64,000 nt of DNA from NCBI RefSeq assembly GCF_027944115.1, contig NZ_JAPJZI010000001.1:1-64000 (forward strand), written 5' to 3'. Positions 35,728 through 44,717 of this stretch are shown here, piece after piece. The stretch comes from Hoeflea prorocentri. Lineage in GTDB: Bacteria; Pseudomonadota; Alphaproteobacteria; Rhizobiales; Rhizobiaceae. The notes beneath the pieces were generated by a model. The model did no database searches and was not told the origin of the DNA. It saw nothing but the letters and a program-made list of their open reading frames with translations. The position numbers and the translations under genes were made by a program. Each line of letters opens with the position of its first letter. The first letter of the stretch is position 1.

Positions 35728-36189
35728 TTACGATATGTGGGCAGTCGGCGGCGGGGTGCCGAGCCCGAGCCGGCTGCCGATATCAAAGCGGGCCGCCGAC
35801 AGATCGGCGATTGTATGCTTCGACAGGGCGTTGAGAAATGCATCCAGAGCTTCGCGCCAGGCAGAGTTCAGGGCGCAACTGTTGACCAGAGGGCATTCGG
35901 CCGCATCGTTCTCGAAACACTCGGCCATGGCGAAACTGTCCTCGGTAACCCGGATCACATCAAACAGAGTGATTTCTTCAGCCGGCCGGCCAAGCTTGAT
36001 GCCGCCATTGCGGCCGCGCACCGTTTCGACGATGCCTGCCTTGACGAGCGGCTTGAGGATCTTGAACAGAAACAGTTCCGAGACGCCATAGGCTTTTGCG
36101 ATCTCGGGAACACGGCTGAGTTCACTGGAGTCAGCCGCGCAATACATCAGCATCCGCACGGCGTAGTTGGTTTGTTTTGTGACACGCAT
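35728..36189 (-). CDS. rirA: Rhizobial iron regulator RirA (Rrf2 family)
   Basis: A 153-residue Rrf2-type repressor of iron uptake genes, the main iron-responsive regulator of Rhizobiales, sensing iron through an Fe-S cluster. The N terminus MRVTKQTNYAVRMLMYCAA and the helix-turn-helix SELFLFKILKPLVKAGIVET match RirA. The cluster cysteines are at 91, 99 and 105, the established RirA positions. An Irr-type box lies upstream at 36229-36245, in line with known Irr-RirA cross-control. Confidence 0.94.
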   Translation of the reverse strand: MRVTKQTNYAVRMLMYCAADSSELSRVPEIAKAYGVSELFLFKILKPLVKAGIVETVRGRNGGIKLGRPAEEITLFDVIRVTEDSFAMAECFENDAAECPLVNSCALNSAWREALDAFLNALSKHTIADLSAARFDIGSRLGLGTPPPTAHIS

Positions 36190-36228
36190 TTCATTCCATC
36201 CTGACAGTCATGCACGGCGCGCCTGATA

Positions 36229-36245
36229 TTTAGAATCGTTCTACA
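36229..36245. promoter_or_regulatory. Irr box (ICE-like motif) upstream of rirA
   Basis: TTTAGAATCGTTCTACA matches the inverted-repeat form TTTAGAA-N3-TTCTAAA at all but one arm position. It sits 40 nt before rirA, in the divergent region shared with the iron-binding protein gene. Confidence 0.7.
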
Positions 36246-36380
36246 AAATCCGATTATTTTCGTCAAGTTTTGTGGGTGCGATATTCCGCGTGACCTGATG
36301 CTGAAAGATACGATCTTTTATCGATTTTGTGCCGAATTTTCAGATAGTTATTAGAATAGTTATAAACTGATGAAATAATT

Positions 36381-36395
36381 TGATTTTTTTTATCA
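36381..36395. promoter_or_regulatory. Iron-responsive operator (IRO box)
   Basis: TGA-N9-TCA (TGATTTTTTTTATCA) matches the RirA recognition pattern. It lies 78 nt before the iron-binding protein start, in the right place for repression under iron-replete conditions. Confidence 0.6.
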
Positions 36396-36472
36396 TCTTT
36401 TGTTGCAATGGCCGATTAAAATGGAGTAACAGCCTCATATTATCAATTTTTCGCATGTACTGGGGAAGCGAT

Positions 36473-37498
36473 ATGAACGTCAAATCTGTCATTGCAGCCG
36501 CCACGGGCGCGTTTATGGCGGCGTCGGCCGGCGCAACGGCCTTCGCCGAGGAAGTCAACATCTACTCCTACCGTCAGCCGGACCTGATTGCTCCACTGCT
36601 GGACGCCTTCACGAAGGAAACAGGCATCGAGACCAATGTTCTTTTTCTGAACAAGGGTCTTGTTGAGCGGATGAAGGCTGAAGGCGCGAATTCGCCCGCT
36701 GATCTGATCATGACGGTCGACATCGGCCGCCTGAGCAACGCGAAAGACGAAGGCGTGACGCAGCCGGTTGAGAGCGCGGCGATCAATGGCACGATCCCGG
36801 AGAATTACCGCGATCCCGAAGGTCACTGGTACGGCCTGACCACACGTGGCCGGGTCATCTACGCCTCCAAGGATCGGGTGGAGCAGGATGCGATCACCTA
36901 TGAAGAACTGGCGGACCCGAAGTGGAAGGGCAAGATTTGCATCCGCAGCGGACAGCACATCTACAATGTGGCTCTTATTGCCTCGGTCATCGCCCATCTT
37001 GGCGAAGACAAGGCTGAGGCCTGGCTCTCAGGCGTCAAGGACAATCTGGCACGTAAGCCGAACGGCAACGACCGGGCCCAGGCAAAAGGTGTTTATTCCG
37101 GTGAATGCGATATCGGCATCGGCAACACCTATTATGTCGGCCTGATGATGACCAATGAGAAGGAGCCGGAGCAGAAAGAATGGGCCGACGCCATCAAGGT
37201 GCTCTTCCCCAATGCGGAAGATCGCGGCACCCATGTGAACATCTCAGGCATGGCGCTTGCAAAACATGCGCCCAACAAGGACGCAGCTGTCAAGCTGATG
37301 GAGTTTCTGGCAAGTCCCAAGGGCCAGGAACTCTATGCCGAGAGGGTGTTTGAATATCCGGTCGACCCAAATGCTTCGGCCTCCGACATCGTCAAATCAT
37401 TCGGCGACATCAATGCCGATCCGTTGAGCCTCGACGAGATTGCCAAGAACCGCGCCGCGGCATCGGCAATGGTCGACAAGGTTGGCTTCAACAACTGA
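36473..37498 (+). CDS. Ferric iron ABC transporter substrate-binding protein (FbpA/AfuA type)
   Basis: A 341-residue periplasmic protein with a signal peptide ending after residue 25 (ATAFA/EEVN). The tyrosine pair Tyr220-Tyr221 in GNTYYVGL is the classic Fe(III)-binding pair of the transferrin-like FbpA family. It should bind free ferric ion for an ABC importer. ATG 36473 with GGGGAAG upstream is the start. No permease or ATPase gene follows, since a strong terminator comes next, so the membrane partners lie elsewhere. The IRO box upstream points to RirA control. Confidence 0.92.
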   Translation: MNVKSVIAAATGAFMAASAGATAFAEEVNIYSYRQPDLIAPLLDAFTKETGIETNVLFLNKGLVERMKAEGANSPADLIMTVDIGRLSNAKDEGVTQPVESAAINGTIPENYRDPEGHWYGLTTRGRVIYASKDRVEQDAITYEELADPKWKGKICIRSGQHIYNVALIASVIAHLGEDKAEAWLSGVKDNLARKPNGNDRAQAKGVYSGECDIGIGNTYYVGLMMTNEKEPEQKEWADAIKVLFPNAEDRGTHVNISGMALAKHAPNKDAAVKLMEFLASPKGQELYAERVFEYPVDPNASASDIVKSFGDINADPLSLDEIAKNRAAASAMVDKVGFNN

Positions 37499-37533
37499 TT
37501 TCGAGCTTTTTGCCTGACATATGGAAGAGAATC

Positions 37534-37559
37534 CGGGCGGCCTTTGGCCGCCCGTTTTT
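37534..37559 (+). terminator. Rho-independent terminator after the iron-binding protein
   Basis: A 9-bp stem CGGGCGGCC / GGCCGCCCG with a TTT loop, followed by five T. It ends the single-gene transcript and lies between convergent genes. Confidence 0.9.
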
Positions 37560-37569
37560 ATTGCAGGGC

Positions 37570-38511
37570 TTACCGGCCCATATGAACCTGGCCCCGTTTT
37601 TTCGCCAGAACCATCTGCTTTTGCCGTTCGCGGAAGCGTTCCCGGTCTTCCCTGCTGCGTTCGCCGATGCAATGGGGGCACGAAACGCCAGCCTCGTAGG
37701 CCGGGTGCTCGGTTTCCTGTGGTGTGAGCGGGTGGCGGCAGGCATGGCAAAGGACGTGATCGCCCGGTTCGAGACCGTGGTTTACCGACACGCGTTCGTC
37801 GAACACAAAACATGAGCCATCCCAAAGGCTTTCGTCTTCCGGCACCTCTTCAAGATATTTCAGGATGCCGCCCTTGAGGTGGAACACGTCCTCGAAGCCT
37901 TCCGCCTTCATGAAGGCAGTGGCCTTCTCGCAACGGATGCCGCCGGTACAGTACATGGCGATTTTCGGCTTGTTGTGCAGGCCGGTATTGTTGCGGACCC
38001 AGTCGGGAAACTCGCGGAATGTCGTGGTGTGGGGATCGACCGCGCCGCGGAAGGTGCCGATGGCGGTCTCATATTCGTTGCGGGTGTCGATGACGATGGT
38101 ATCGGGATCGGTGATCAGCGCGTTCCAGTCCTTCGGATCGACATAGGTTCCGACACTTTCCAGCGGATCGATGCCCTCGACGCCCATGGTCACGATCTCC
38201 TTTTTCAGCCGCACCTTCATGCGCAGAAACGGCATTTTGGCGGCGCGGCTTTCCTTGTGCTCGAGACCGTTGAACTCCGGGATCGAGCGAAGGGACCCAA
38301 GGACCGTGGAAATGCCGGCATCGGGACCGGCGATTGTCCCGTTGATGCCCTCGCTTGCAAGAAGCAGCGTTCCGCGGACCGCGTTTTCCTCGCACAGAGT
38401 CTGAATCTGCGGCTGCAGGTCGCGATAGCGCGCCAGCGGCGTAAAATGATAAAGCGCGGCAACCAGAAAACCGGAACCGGTTACTTCGGGTTTTGTATCC
38501 TCTGTCGTCAT
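37570..38511 (-). CDS. trhO: tRNA uridine(34) hydroxylase TrhO (rhodanese family)
   Basis: A 313-residue rhodanese-type oxygenase that makes 5-hydroxyuridine at the tRNA wobble position. An N-terminal acylphosphatase-like domain ([14 protein letters not shown]) is followed by the rhodanese domain with catalytic Cys188 in [12 protein letters not shown]-terminal zinc-binding-like segment ([16 protein letters not shown]) ends in a basic tail. ATG 38511 is preferred; a TTG at 38559 would add 16 residues that do not resemble the family. Confidence 0.92.
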   Translation of the reverse strand: MTTEDTKPEVTGSGFLVAALYHFTPLARYRDLQPQIQTLCEENAVRGTLLLASEGINGTIAGPDAGISTVLGSLRSIPEFNGLEHKESRAAKMPFLRMKVRLKKEIVTMGVEGIDPLESVGTYVDPKDWNALITDPDTIVIDTRNEYETAIGTFRGAVDPHTTTFREFPDWVRNNTGLHNKPKIAMYCTGGIRCEKATAFMKAEGFEDVFHLKGGILKYLEEVPEDESLWDGSCFVFDERVSVNHGLEPGDHVLCHACRHPLTPQETEHPAYEAGVSCPHCIGERSREDRERFRERQKQMVLAKKRGQVHMGR

Positions 38512-38632
38512 ATCCGTCGCATACAGCCTCTCAACGCACTGTGCAATATTGTCACCCAAGACCCCTTTGCCGTTCCGGGGCGTGGATACCGGCAGTGCCG
38601 CAACTTGCCGCCGATAGCCGATTTTTCAAAAT

Positions 38633-40438
38633 TCATTCCGTTTGCGAAGCGCTCTGGTTTAACAGCGCGACAACCTTTTCCGTATGGCTCAGGGAAATAT
38701 ACCGTCCCGCATCCTGGAAGACATGCCACCGCGCGCCCGGGAGCTTTGCGGTCCAGTAGGATCGAATCTCTTCGATGTCATGAATCGGATCACTGTTGCC
38801 AAGCAGGACAGTCCAGTTATGCGCCGATTCAAGTCCTTCAATCTCCTTCTGTAGAACGTAACCCTTCTGTTCGCGAATGAAGCCGCTCAGGCGGCCGGTG
38901 GAAAACGGCATGATTGAGCGGAGATAGTCATCGAAATTCCGGGCGTCGGCAAAACTCTCAAGATCGGCCGGCGCATCGCCGATACCGACGCGAATAATCG
39001 TGGCGATGCGCTTTCTTGACATTGTCGACGCGATCCAGCGTGCAACCTTTTCAATGCTGTCCGGGTAACGGTCGAACGCGTAGCGCACCATGCCCAGATA
39101 GCCTTTACGTTGTGAACAATCATGCTGCAGAAGGTCCGGGTTGATAACCAGAACCCGGTCTAGTCGCTCAGGGGCGGACCGGGCCAGTGCCAGAACATGG
39201 AACGCGCCGCCGCGCGTGATGGCATGGATCTTTTCGAAGCCGAACTTATCGCAAACCGTGACGACATCATCGGTGCCGGTGGCAAAGCGGTCCGGCAGTT
39301 CTTCCAGATCATCCGTCAATCCGAAGCCGGGACGATCGATCGAAAAGGGACGGTAGCCATTTTGCTGAAGGCAATCGACCACGGTCTGGAATGCGTGACG
39401 CGTCGACAGGCTTGAATGGGCAATCAGGACCGGTTGACCTGTTTCCGGCCCGTAGTCGTTGACGGCAATAACACGGTTGTCCGTGCTGCGTATGAGCCTC
39501 AACGGTGCGCGGGCCCTGCGCCCCGTCTCAATCAAAGCCGGTGTTTCTTGTAGGAGCATGGCTGACGCAAAAGCCCCCATCACCAAAGGCGGAAGGTCTG
39601 TTGCGCTGGCGATATCAAGACGCAGAAATATGTGTGCGAACCGGTCTTTCGCGATGGCAGCCGACATGCCCGCGACCTTTGCAGCTTCGCTACGGCTATA
39701 TCCCTCGCACAGCAAATGCACGAGCTTGGCATCCCGCCGTGTCAAATCGAACACATCTATGAGGATGTTTTCGACCGCTGCGCGCGGTGGCGCGGACACG
39801 GTGGCAAGTTCCGAAAGCCTTCGCATGAGTGAGGTTTGTCGGGACACGCCGACAGATTTCATCGCACCCGAAAGCGCCTTTCGCGCCGTATGGTAGGTGA
39901 CACCCGCCTGCGCTGCGGCGCGTTTGATCGAACCTTGCGCAAACAAGGCCGCGCTGACACGCGCCTCCAGATTGGACATTCCTAGCGCGCGTGCCGCGTA
40001 TTCGATTTCATCGGTCATATGACTGAGAGAAACGGCCGCAACGACAATCGTGTCGGATGTGCGGACATGCGTGCTCAGTTTCGGTTCCAGGACGAACCAG
40101 CGCTGCGCGAGGTCTGCCGAGGCATATGTCAAAAGCGCGGGGCGCTGTGACCGGTCCTTTATCAGCGCATGTGCCGCTTCCCTTTTCTTCGAAACAGCTG
40201 CGCCGATTTCGATATCGATGTCATCTTGCCGGAGCCAGTCGTCAAATTTTCGATCGGTCCAGATGATCGTTCCTGCAGAATCGATGACCGCGAAAGATAT
40301 GGTTTTCTCAAACAAAAACGGCCGCACGGTATTTTCTGTGTCCGGGCGCGCAATGGCAGCTTCCAACCGGTCTTCGAACTCGGCTTTGAACTGTTCCTCG
40401 AGGGGATCATGCAAGCTGATTGGGTCGATGTCTGCCAT
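38633..40438 (-). CDS. Regulator with PAS-like domain, two LuxR-like HTH segments and a nucleophile-less alpha/beta hydrolase domain
   Basis: About 601 residues from ATG 40438. Residues ~40-135 look PAS-like. Residues ~150-210 (LGMSNLEARVSAALFAQGSI...) and ~228-285 (FDLTRRDAKLVHLLCEGYSR...) each resemble a LuxR-type helix-turn-helix. Residues ~315-600 form an alpha/beta hydrolase (LIAHSSLSTRHAF, SIDRPGFGLTD, C-terminal SLSHTEKVVALL). The expected nucleophile elbow GxSxG reads ITRGGAF (407-413), with no Ser, Cys or Asp, so catalysis is unlikely and a ligand-sensing role is more probable. Alternative starts lie at 40483, 40501 and 40531. It is divergent from the HAF-repeat surface protein. Confidence 0.8.
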   Translation of the reverse strand: MADIDPISLHDPLEEQFKAEFEDRLEAAIARPDTENTVRPFLFEKTISFAVIDSAGTIIWTDRKFDDWLRQDDIDIEIGAAVSKKREAAHALIKDRSQRPALLTYASADLAQRWFVLEPKLSTHVRTSDTIVVAAVSLSHMTDEIEYAARALGMSNLEARVSAALFAQGSIKRAAAQAGVTYHTARKALSGAMKSVGVSRQTSLMRRLSELATVSAPPRAAVENILIDVFDLTRRDAKLVHLLCEGYSRSEAAKVAGMSAAIAKDRFAHIFLRLDIASATDLPPLVMGAFASAMLLQETPALIETGRRARAPLRLIRSTDNRVIAVNDYGPETGQPVLIAHSSLSTRHAFQTVVDCLQQNGYRPFSIDRPGFGLTDDLEELPDRFATGTDDVVTVCDKFGFEKIHAITRGGAFHVLALARSAPERLDRVLVINPDLLQHDCSQRKGYLGMVRYAFDRYPDSIEKVARWIASTMSRKRIATIIRVGIGDAPADLESFADARNFDDYLRSIMPFSTGRLSGFIREQKGYVLQKEIEGLESAHNWTVLLGNSDPIHDIEEIRSYWTAKLPGARWHVFQDAGRYISLSHTEKVVALLNQSASQTE

Positions 40439-40662
40439 TTTTCGGAGTGTCGTGCGGCAAGCGACAGGACGCAAGTCGCACATCTCTATTTCAGCCCTCA
40501 TTTGGGGGTGAAGCGAGATTTGTTCACACAATAAACTTCAACGCGAAACGTCACGAGCGCCTTTAGCGGAAGGCGGAAATCACGAAACGCCAAGATCTGG
40601 GCGGGTGGGGAACCTGCCATTTGGCGCGCGCGGTGCCCGGCACCGCAACGAGGGGATGGGGA
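40439..40662. promoter_or_regulatory. Divergent promoter region between the regulator and the HAF-repeat protein
   Basis: About 220 bp between divergent starts. It should carry both promoters. I found no strong dyad or consensus promoter; the left part may instead be coding if the regulator starts at 40531. Confidence 0.4.
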
Positions 40663-42891
40663 ATGCATTTCAAATTGTTGAAGCTATTAACTGCAAGTAC
40701 GGCTCTGATTGGCGCAGCGGCGATCGCTGCCGGCGCGCAAGACGCCGGGTCTTTCGATGTTTACGGAACCGGTTCGCCGAAGATGATCGCCTGGGATGTG
40801 TCAGGCGACGGCAATATTATCGTCGGCGAATTCGGTGCGCAGGCGCTTCGCCTGACCCTCGGCGGCACCCCGACCCAGATTGGCGGACAGGATGCGCTGG
40901 CCATATCAGGCGACGGCTCGACCATCGTCGGTTATGAACTGGATAGTCTCGACGCATTCGCCGTGCGCTGGGCCGGCGACGGCACGGGCAGGACACGGCT
41001 CGCAACCCAGATATCCGGCACCAGCACCACGGTTGAGCGTTCCTGGGCGCATGGCGCGTCCTGGGACGGCAGTGTGATTGTCGGCCGCGCCGAGTATTCG
41101 GGCGTTATTGATGCGGCACGATGGACATCCGGCGGGCTGGAGATCCTCAGCGGACTTCCCACCGGCTCGGCCTCGATTGCCAATGATGTATCCGGTGACG
41201 GTCAGACCATCGTTGGCAGCTGGTTCATGAACCATCCGGGTATTGACGGTATGGCGTTCAGCTGGACGCAAACCGGCGGCCTTGTCGATCTTGGCAGGCT
41301 CAATGGCGGCGCTTATTCGGAGGCGACGGCCATCTCGCGCGACGGACGGGTGATTGTCGGCAATGCATTCGACCCGACGCTGGCTCAGCGCCAGGCCGTG
41401 CGATGGGTTGACGGCGGAACAATCGAGAGCCTTGGCGGTATCCTCAGCGCTGGAACCGGAAATTCAGAGGCCTACGGCGCATCCGATGATGGCAGTGTCA
41501 TCGTCGGCAACGCCATGGTTTTCAGAGGCGGCATCAGAACCCGTGCCATGCGCTATGAGAACGGCACCATGCAGACCGTCGAGGACTGGCTTCGCGATAA
41601 TGGTGTCACGATCACCGAAGATGTGACCAATACCGCCTACAGCACCAATTCGGACGGAAGCGTTGTTGTCGGCAAGACCGGTGACGAACGCATGTTTGTC
41701 GCACGCGTGCCGTCGAGCGGTAGCGGAGGAAGTGGCGGAAGCGGTGGAAGTGGCGGTACCGGTGGCGGTGATGGTGGCAGTGGAAGCGGCGGCAGCGACG
41801 GCGGAAGTGGAAGCGGCGGTAGTGGTGGAAGCGACAGCGGCGGTAGTGGTGGAAGCGACGGCGGTGGAAGCGGTGGCGGCAGTGGAAGCGGTGGCGGCAG
41901 TGGAAGTGGCGGTAGCGGTGGAAGTGGTGGCAGTGGCGGAAGTGGAGGCAGTGGCGGTCTGATCGTCATCGACGATCTTGCGCAATCCCTGTCCGGTACA
42001 AGCATGGCCAACACCGCAACGCTCAGCGGGCTCAATATTCTTCTCAACGGTGCCGGCAGCCGGCCGCTGGACCGCCGTGCAAATCTCGACGGATCCATCC
42101 TTTGGGCAACAGGCGATCTCGGCCGTGCCGATCACGGCGCCCAGGATGGCTGGTTTGGCCTGGGCGAGGTGGGAATTGGTCGCGACTTTGATTCGTTTCA
42201 GTTCAACGCGGCTGTGGGCGCCTCCCATCAGGAGCAAAATACGGCACTCGGCGGTGAGACGGATATCGATACAGTCTATGCGAAACTCGAGGCACTGGCT
42301 CTGCTCCACTCTTCGGGCAAAGGCGGTATCTGGGCCGTGCTGACCGGCACAGGCGCCTATGGAAAAGCAGACATTGACCGCAACTATCTGGCAAATGGCG
42401 GTGCAACCGTCCGCTCATCGGGATCGACCAATCTTACCGGATATGGTGTGCGTGGCCGGCTTCAGTGGGAACATCTCGTTCCCCATGTCTCACCCTATAC
42501 GGAACTGAGCTGGTCGCGATCCTGCATGGATGGCTACAGCGAAAGCGGCGGCCCGTTTCCCGCCTCATTTAATCGACAATGTGCATCCGAAACGCTTGCG
42601 CGCTACGGCGCAGACGCGACTGTGCCGGTCACCGAGCGCTTCCGAGTGATCGGTACGCTGGAGGGCGTCCACCGGGTCGCCGGCTCGGCGGACGCCTCCA
42701 GCGGTGTGGTTGCCGGTATCGGCAATTTCAACTTCAACGCACCGGACCAGAAGGACAATTGGGCGCGTGCCGGTGTCGGGTTTGAAACGGATGTCGGTGA
42801 AGCCTCAATACTGAGCGTCATGGTCAACGGCACGACACAAAGCAGCGCGCCGAGCGCCTGGATGTCGGCTTCCTGGCGCAAAAAATTCTGA
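40663..42891 (+). CDS. Autotransporter-type outer-membrane protein with HAF repeats and Gly/Ser linker
   Basis: A 742-residue secreted protein. A signal peptide (MHFKLLKLLTASTALIGAAA) is followed by seven HAF-type repeats of the form S-x-DG-x-x-IVG (AWDVSGDGNIIVGEF, ALAISGDGSTIVGYE, GASWDGSVIVGRA, ANDVSGDGQTIVGSW and others). Then come ~82 residues almost only Gly, Ser and Asp (about 351-432) and a C-terminal beta-barrel domain ending in ASWRKKF with the terminal Phe typical of outer-membrane barrels. GAGGGG precedes ATG 40663. The passenger is probably displayed on the cell surface; no binding partner is known. Confidence 0.85.
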   Translation: MHFKLLKLLTASTALIGAAAIAAGAQDAGSFDVYGTGSPKMIAWDVSGDGNIIVGEFGAQALRLTLGGTPTQIGGQDALAISGDGSTIVGYELDSLDAFAVRWAGDGTGRTRLATQISGTSTTVERSWAHGASWDGSVIVGRAEYSGVIDAARWTSGGLEILSGLPTGSASIANDVSGDGQTIVGSWFMNHPGIDGMAFSWTQTGGLVDLGRLNGGAYSEATAISRDGRVIVGNAFDPTLAQRQAVRWVDGGTIESLGGILSAGTGNSEAYGASDDGSVIVGNAMVFRGGIRTRAMRYENGTMQTVEDWLRDNGVTITEDVTNTAYSTNSDGSVVVGKTGDERMFVARVPSSGSGGSGGSGGSGGTGGGDGGSGSGGSDGGSGSGGSGGSDSGGSGGSDGGGSGGGSGSGGGSGSGGSGGSGGSGGSGGSGGLIVIDDLAQSLSGTSMANTATLSGLNILLNGAGSRPLDRRANLDGSILWATGDLGRADHGAQDGWFGLGEVGIGRDFDSFQFNAAVGASHQEQNTALGGETDIDTVYAKLEALALLHSSGKGGIWAVLTGTGAYGKADIDRNYLANGGATVRSSGSTNLTGYGVRGRLQWEHLVPHVSPYTELSWSRSCMDGYSESGGPFPASFNRQCASETLARYGADATVPVTERFRVIGTLEGVHRVAGSADASSGVVAGIGNFNFNAPDQKDNWARAGVGFETDVGEASILSVMVNGTTQSSAPSAWMSASWRKKF
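41716..41958 (+). repeat. Gly/Ser-coding imperfect tandem repeat
   Basis: About 240 bp of GGN-AGY codon repeats (GGTGGAAGTGGCGG-like units) coding for (GGS)n with a few Asp and one Thr. It lies inside the autotransporter gene. Such tracts are prone to slippage, so linker length may vary between strains. Confidence 0.9.
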
Positions 42892-43104
42892 ACCCGGGGC
42901 GCGGCGCCGCGACCGTCGGCGGGCAAACCTTACTGTCCGCCGGCGTTGTCGTGCTGCTGACCTGACACGCCACGCCGCCCGGTGCGCGGCGCCTTGCCGG
43001 CCGCGTGGATTGCCCATCATCATATGCTGCAATCCAATCGAGACTTGCCCTGACAGCCGGTGCGGGGTAATCGGTCGCCATGTTTCTTTTATCTATGGTG
43101 TGAA

Positions 43105-43746
43105 ATGGGCAAGAAGACTGAAGCTCTGCTGGCGATCCTGCAATTGCAGCCGGTGGTTCCGGTTCTGGTGGTGGACAGGGTCGCGACCGCAATTCCGTTG
43201 GCGCGGGCGCTGGTCGATGGCGGTCTGAAGGCAATCGAGATCACATTGCGCACCGATGCAGCGCTGGATGCAATCAAGGCGGTCGCCGATGAGGTGGAGG
43301 GCGCTGAAGTGGGTGCCGGAACTATCCTCAACGCACGGCAGTATGAGGCCGCTGTGAAGGCGGGATCGCGCTTCATTGTCAGTCCGGGCACGACCCAGGA
43401 GCTGCTCGATGCGGCAACGCAATCAGAAGTGCCGCTGCTTCCGGGTGCTGCCACGCCGAGCGAGGTCATGGCATTGCGTGAGGAAGGCTATGCAGTGATG
43501 AAATTCTTCCCGGCCGAGCAGGCCGGCGGCGCTGCCTATCTGAAATCGCTGGCATCGCCGCTCGGCGGTATCAGCTTCTGTCCGACCGGCGGCATTACGG
43601 TGAAAACCGCGAAGGATTACCTGTCATTGCCCAATGTCATCTGTGTCGGCGGGTCATGGGTCGCGCCGAAAGCATTGGTCGAGGCCGGCGACTGGGCCGC
43701 CGTGACCGAGCTTGCCGTGCAGGCAAAGGCACTGGCAACGACTTAG
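43105..43746 (+). CDS. eda: 2-dehydro-3-deoxy-phosphogluconate aldolase (KDPG aldolase)
   Basis: A 213-residue class I aldolase cleaving KDPG to pyruvate and glyceraldehyde 3-phosphate in the Entner-Doudoroff pathway. Catalytic Glu45 (KAIEITLRT) and Schiff-base Lys133 (AVMKFFPAE) are present, as is PTGGI for phosphate binding. ATG 43105 is chosen; the open frame from 43060 adds an unrelated stretch. No edd gene is adjacent. A KDPGal aldolase role is possible, as the families share these motifs. Confidence 0.92.
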   Translation: MGKKTEALLAILQLQPVVPVLVVDRVATAIPLARALVDGGLKAIEITLRTDAALDAIKAVADEVEGAEVGAGTILNARQYEAAVKAGSRFIVSPGTTQELLDAATQSEVPLLPGAATPSEVMALREEGYAVMKFFPAEQAGGAAYLKSLASPLGGISFCPTGGITVKTAKDYLSLPNVICVGGSWVAPKALVEAGDWAAVTELAVQAKALATT

Positions 43747-43841
43747 ACGGGCCTCACAACCACGATCTTCGGATTTGAAACACAGGCCGGGCGCACCTAT
43801 CTGGGCAGGAGACACCGCACCGCTCAGAAAGGCCTTATCTC

Positions 43842-44549
43842 ATGTTCGATCCCAAGACGCTTCTTGATCAGTTTCTCGGCTCGAAGGTTCCCGGAACCGA
43901 GGATACGGTGCGCGGCAAGGCTGGTCAGGCCGTGCAATTGGCAAAGGACAACCCGCTGGCAACCGGTGCAATCGGTGCGCTGCTGCTTGGAACGAAAGGC
44001 GGGCGTTCGCTGACCGGATCCGCCCTGAAGATCGGCGGCCTCGCCGTGGTCGCGGGGCTCGGATACCAGGCCTACAAGAACTACAAGGCCGGCAAGGCGC
44101 CGGGTGAAGATACGACGCCGCTCATCGATACGGATGTGGTGCCGGAGGCGCAAAGATCAGGTTTTGACACGCAGGCAAGCGATGTGGATGACAGTTTCGC
44201 GCTGGCCCTGATGCGGGCAATGATTGCTGCAGCGCGCGCCGATGGGCATGTGGACGATGATGAGCGTGCCCGCATTGCCGACCGTTTGGCCGTCTCCGGT
44301 CTTGAAGACGATGCGCGGGACTTCATCAACCGGGAACTGAAAGAGCCGACCGATCTCGACGAAATCGTCGCGGCCGCCCGGACGGAAGAACAACGGGTCG
44401 AGCTCTATACAGCCTCCCGGCTTGCGATTGATCCCGATACGCGCGCCGAACGTGGCTATCTCGATATGCTGGCCGGCCGTTTGAAACTGCCCGATGCGTT
44501 GGTCGATCATATCGAGGCGACGGTTGCGGGCGCGCCGAGCCAGGGCTGA
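43842..44549 (+). CDS. DUF533 / TerB-like protein
   Basis: A 235-residue protein of the YebE/DUF533 group. A Gly/Ala-rich N-terminal stretch with a likely membrane segment (about residues 42-80, GAIGALLLGTKGGRSLTGSA) is followed by a helical TerB-like domain (ALMRAMIAAARADGHVDDDE, LAIDPDTRAERGYLDMLAGR) with acidic putative metal-binding positions. Function unknown; TerB-like domains bind metals and act in stress responses. It stands alone between eda and mod. Confidence 0.8.
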   Translation: MFDPKTLLDQFLGSKVPGTEDTVRGKAGQAVQLAKDNPLATGAIGALLLGTKGGRSLTGSALKIGGLAVVAGLGYQAYKNYKAGKAPGEDTTPLIDTDVVPEAQRSGFDTQASDVDDSFALALMRAMIAAARADGHVDDDERARIADRLAVSGLEDDARDFINRELKEPTDLDEIVAAARTEEQRVELYTASRLAIDPDTRAERGYLDMLAGRLKLPDALVDHIEATVAGAPSQG

Positions 44550-44717
44550 CATCCTCATTTTTTTGCATCTTGCCGCATAACACCTGCGCCTGGCCCGGCG
44601 AAGGCGTTAACGCTCTTCGAGGGTTGACCGCTGGCGGGTCGATCAGTCGCACCGCGCCAGTTCAATTTGGTTGTGTCTTGTTCTAATGTCGCCACGTCTA
44701 ACCGTGTGGGACAGCTT

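Noticed and set aside
41464-42309. Ala/Thr-rich minus-strand frame and apparent short repeats that could look like a CRISPR array
   Set aside because: The repeats are GGN-AGY codons of the Gly/Ser linker with no constant repeat and unique spacer pattern, and the minus-strand frame is its mirror image.
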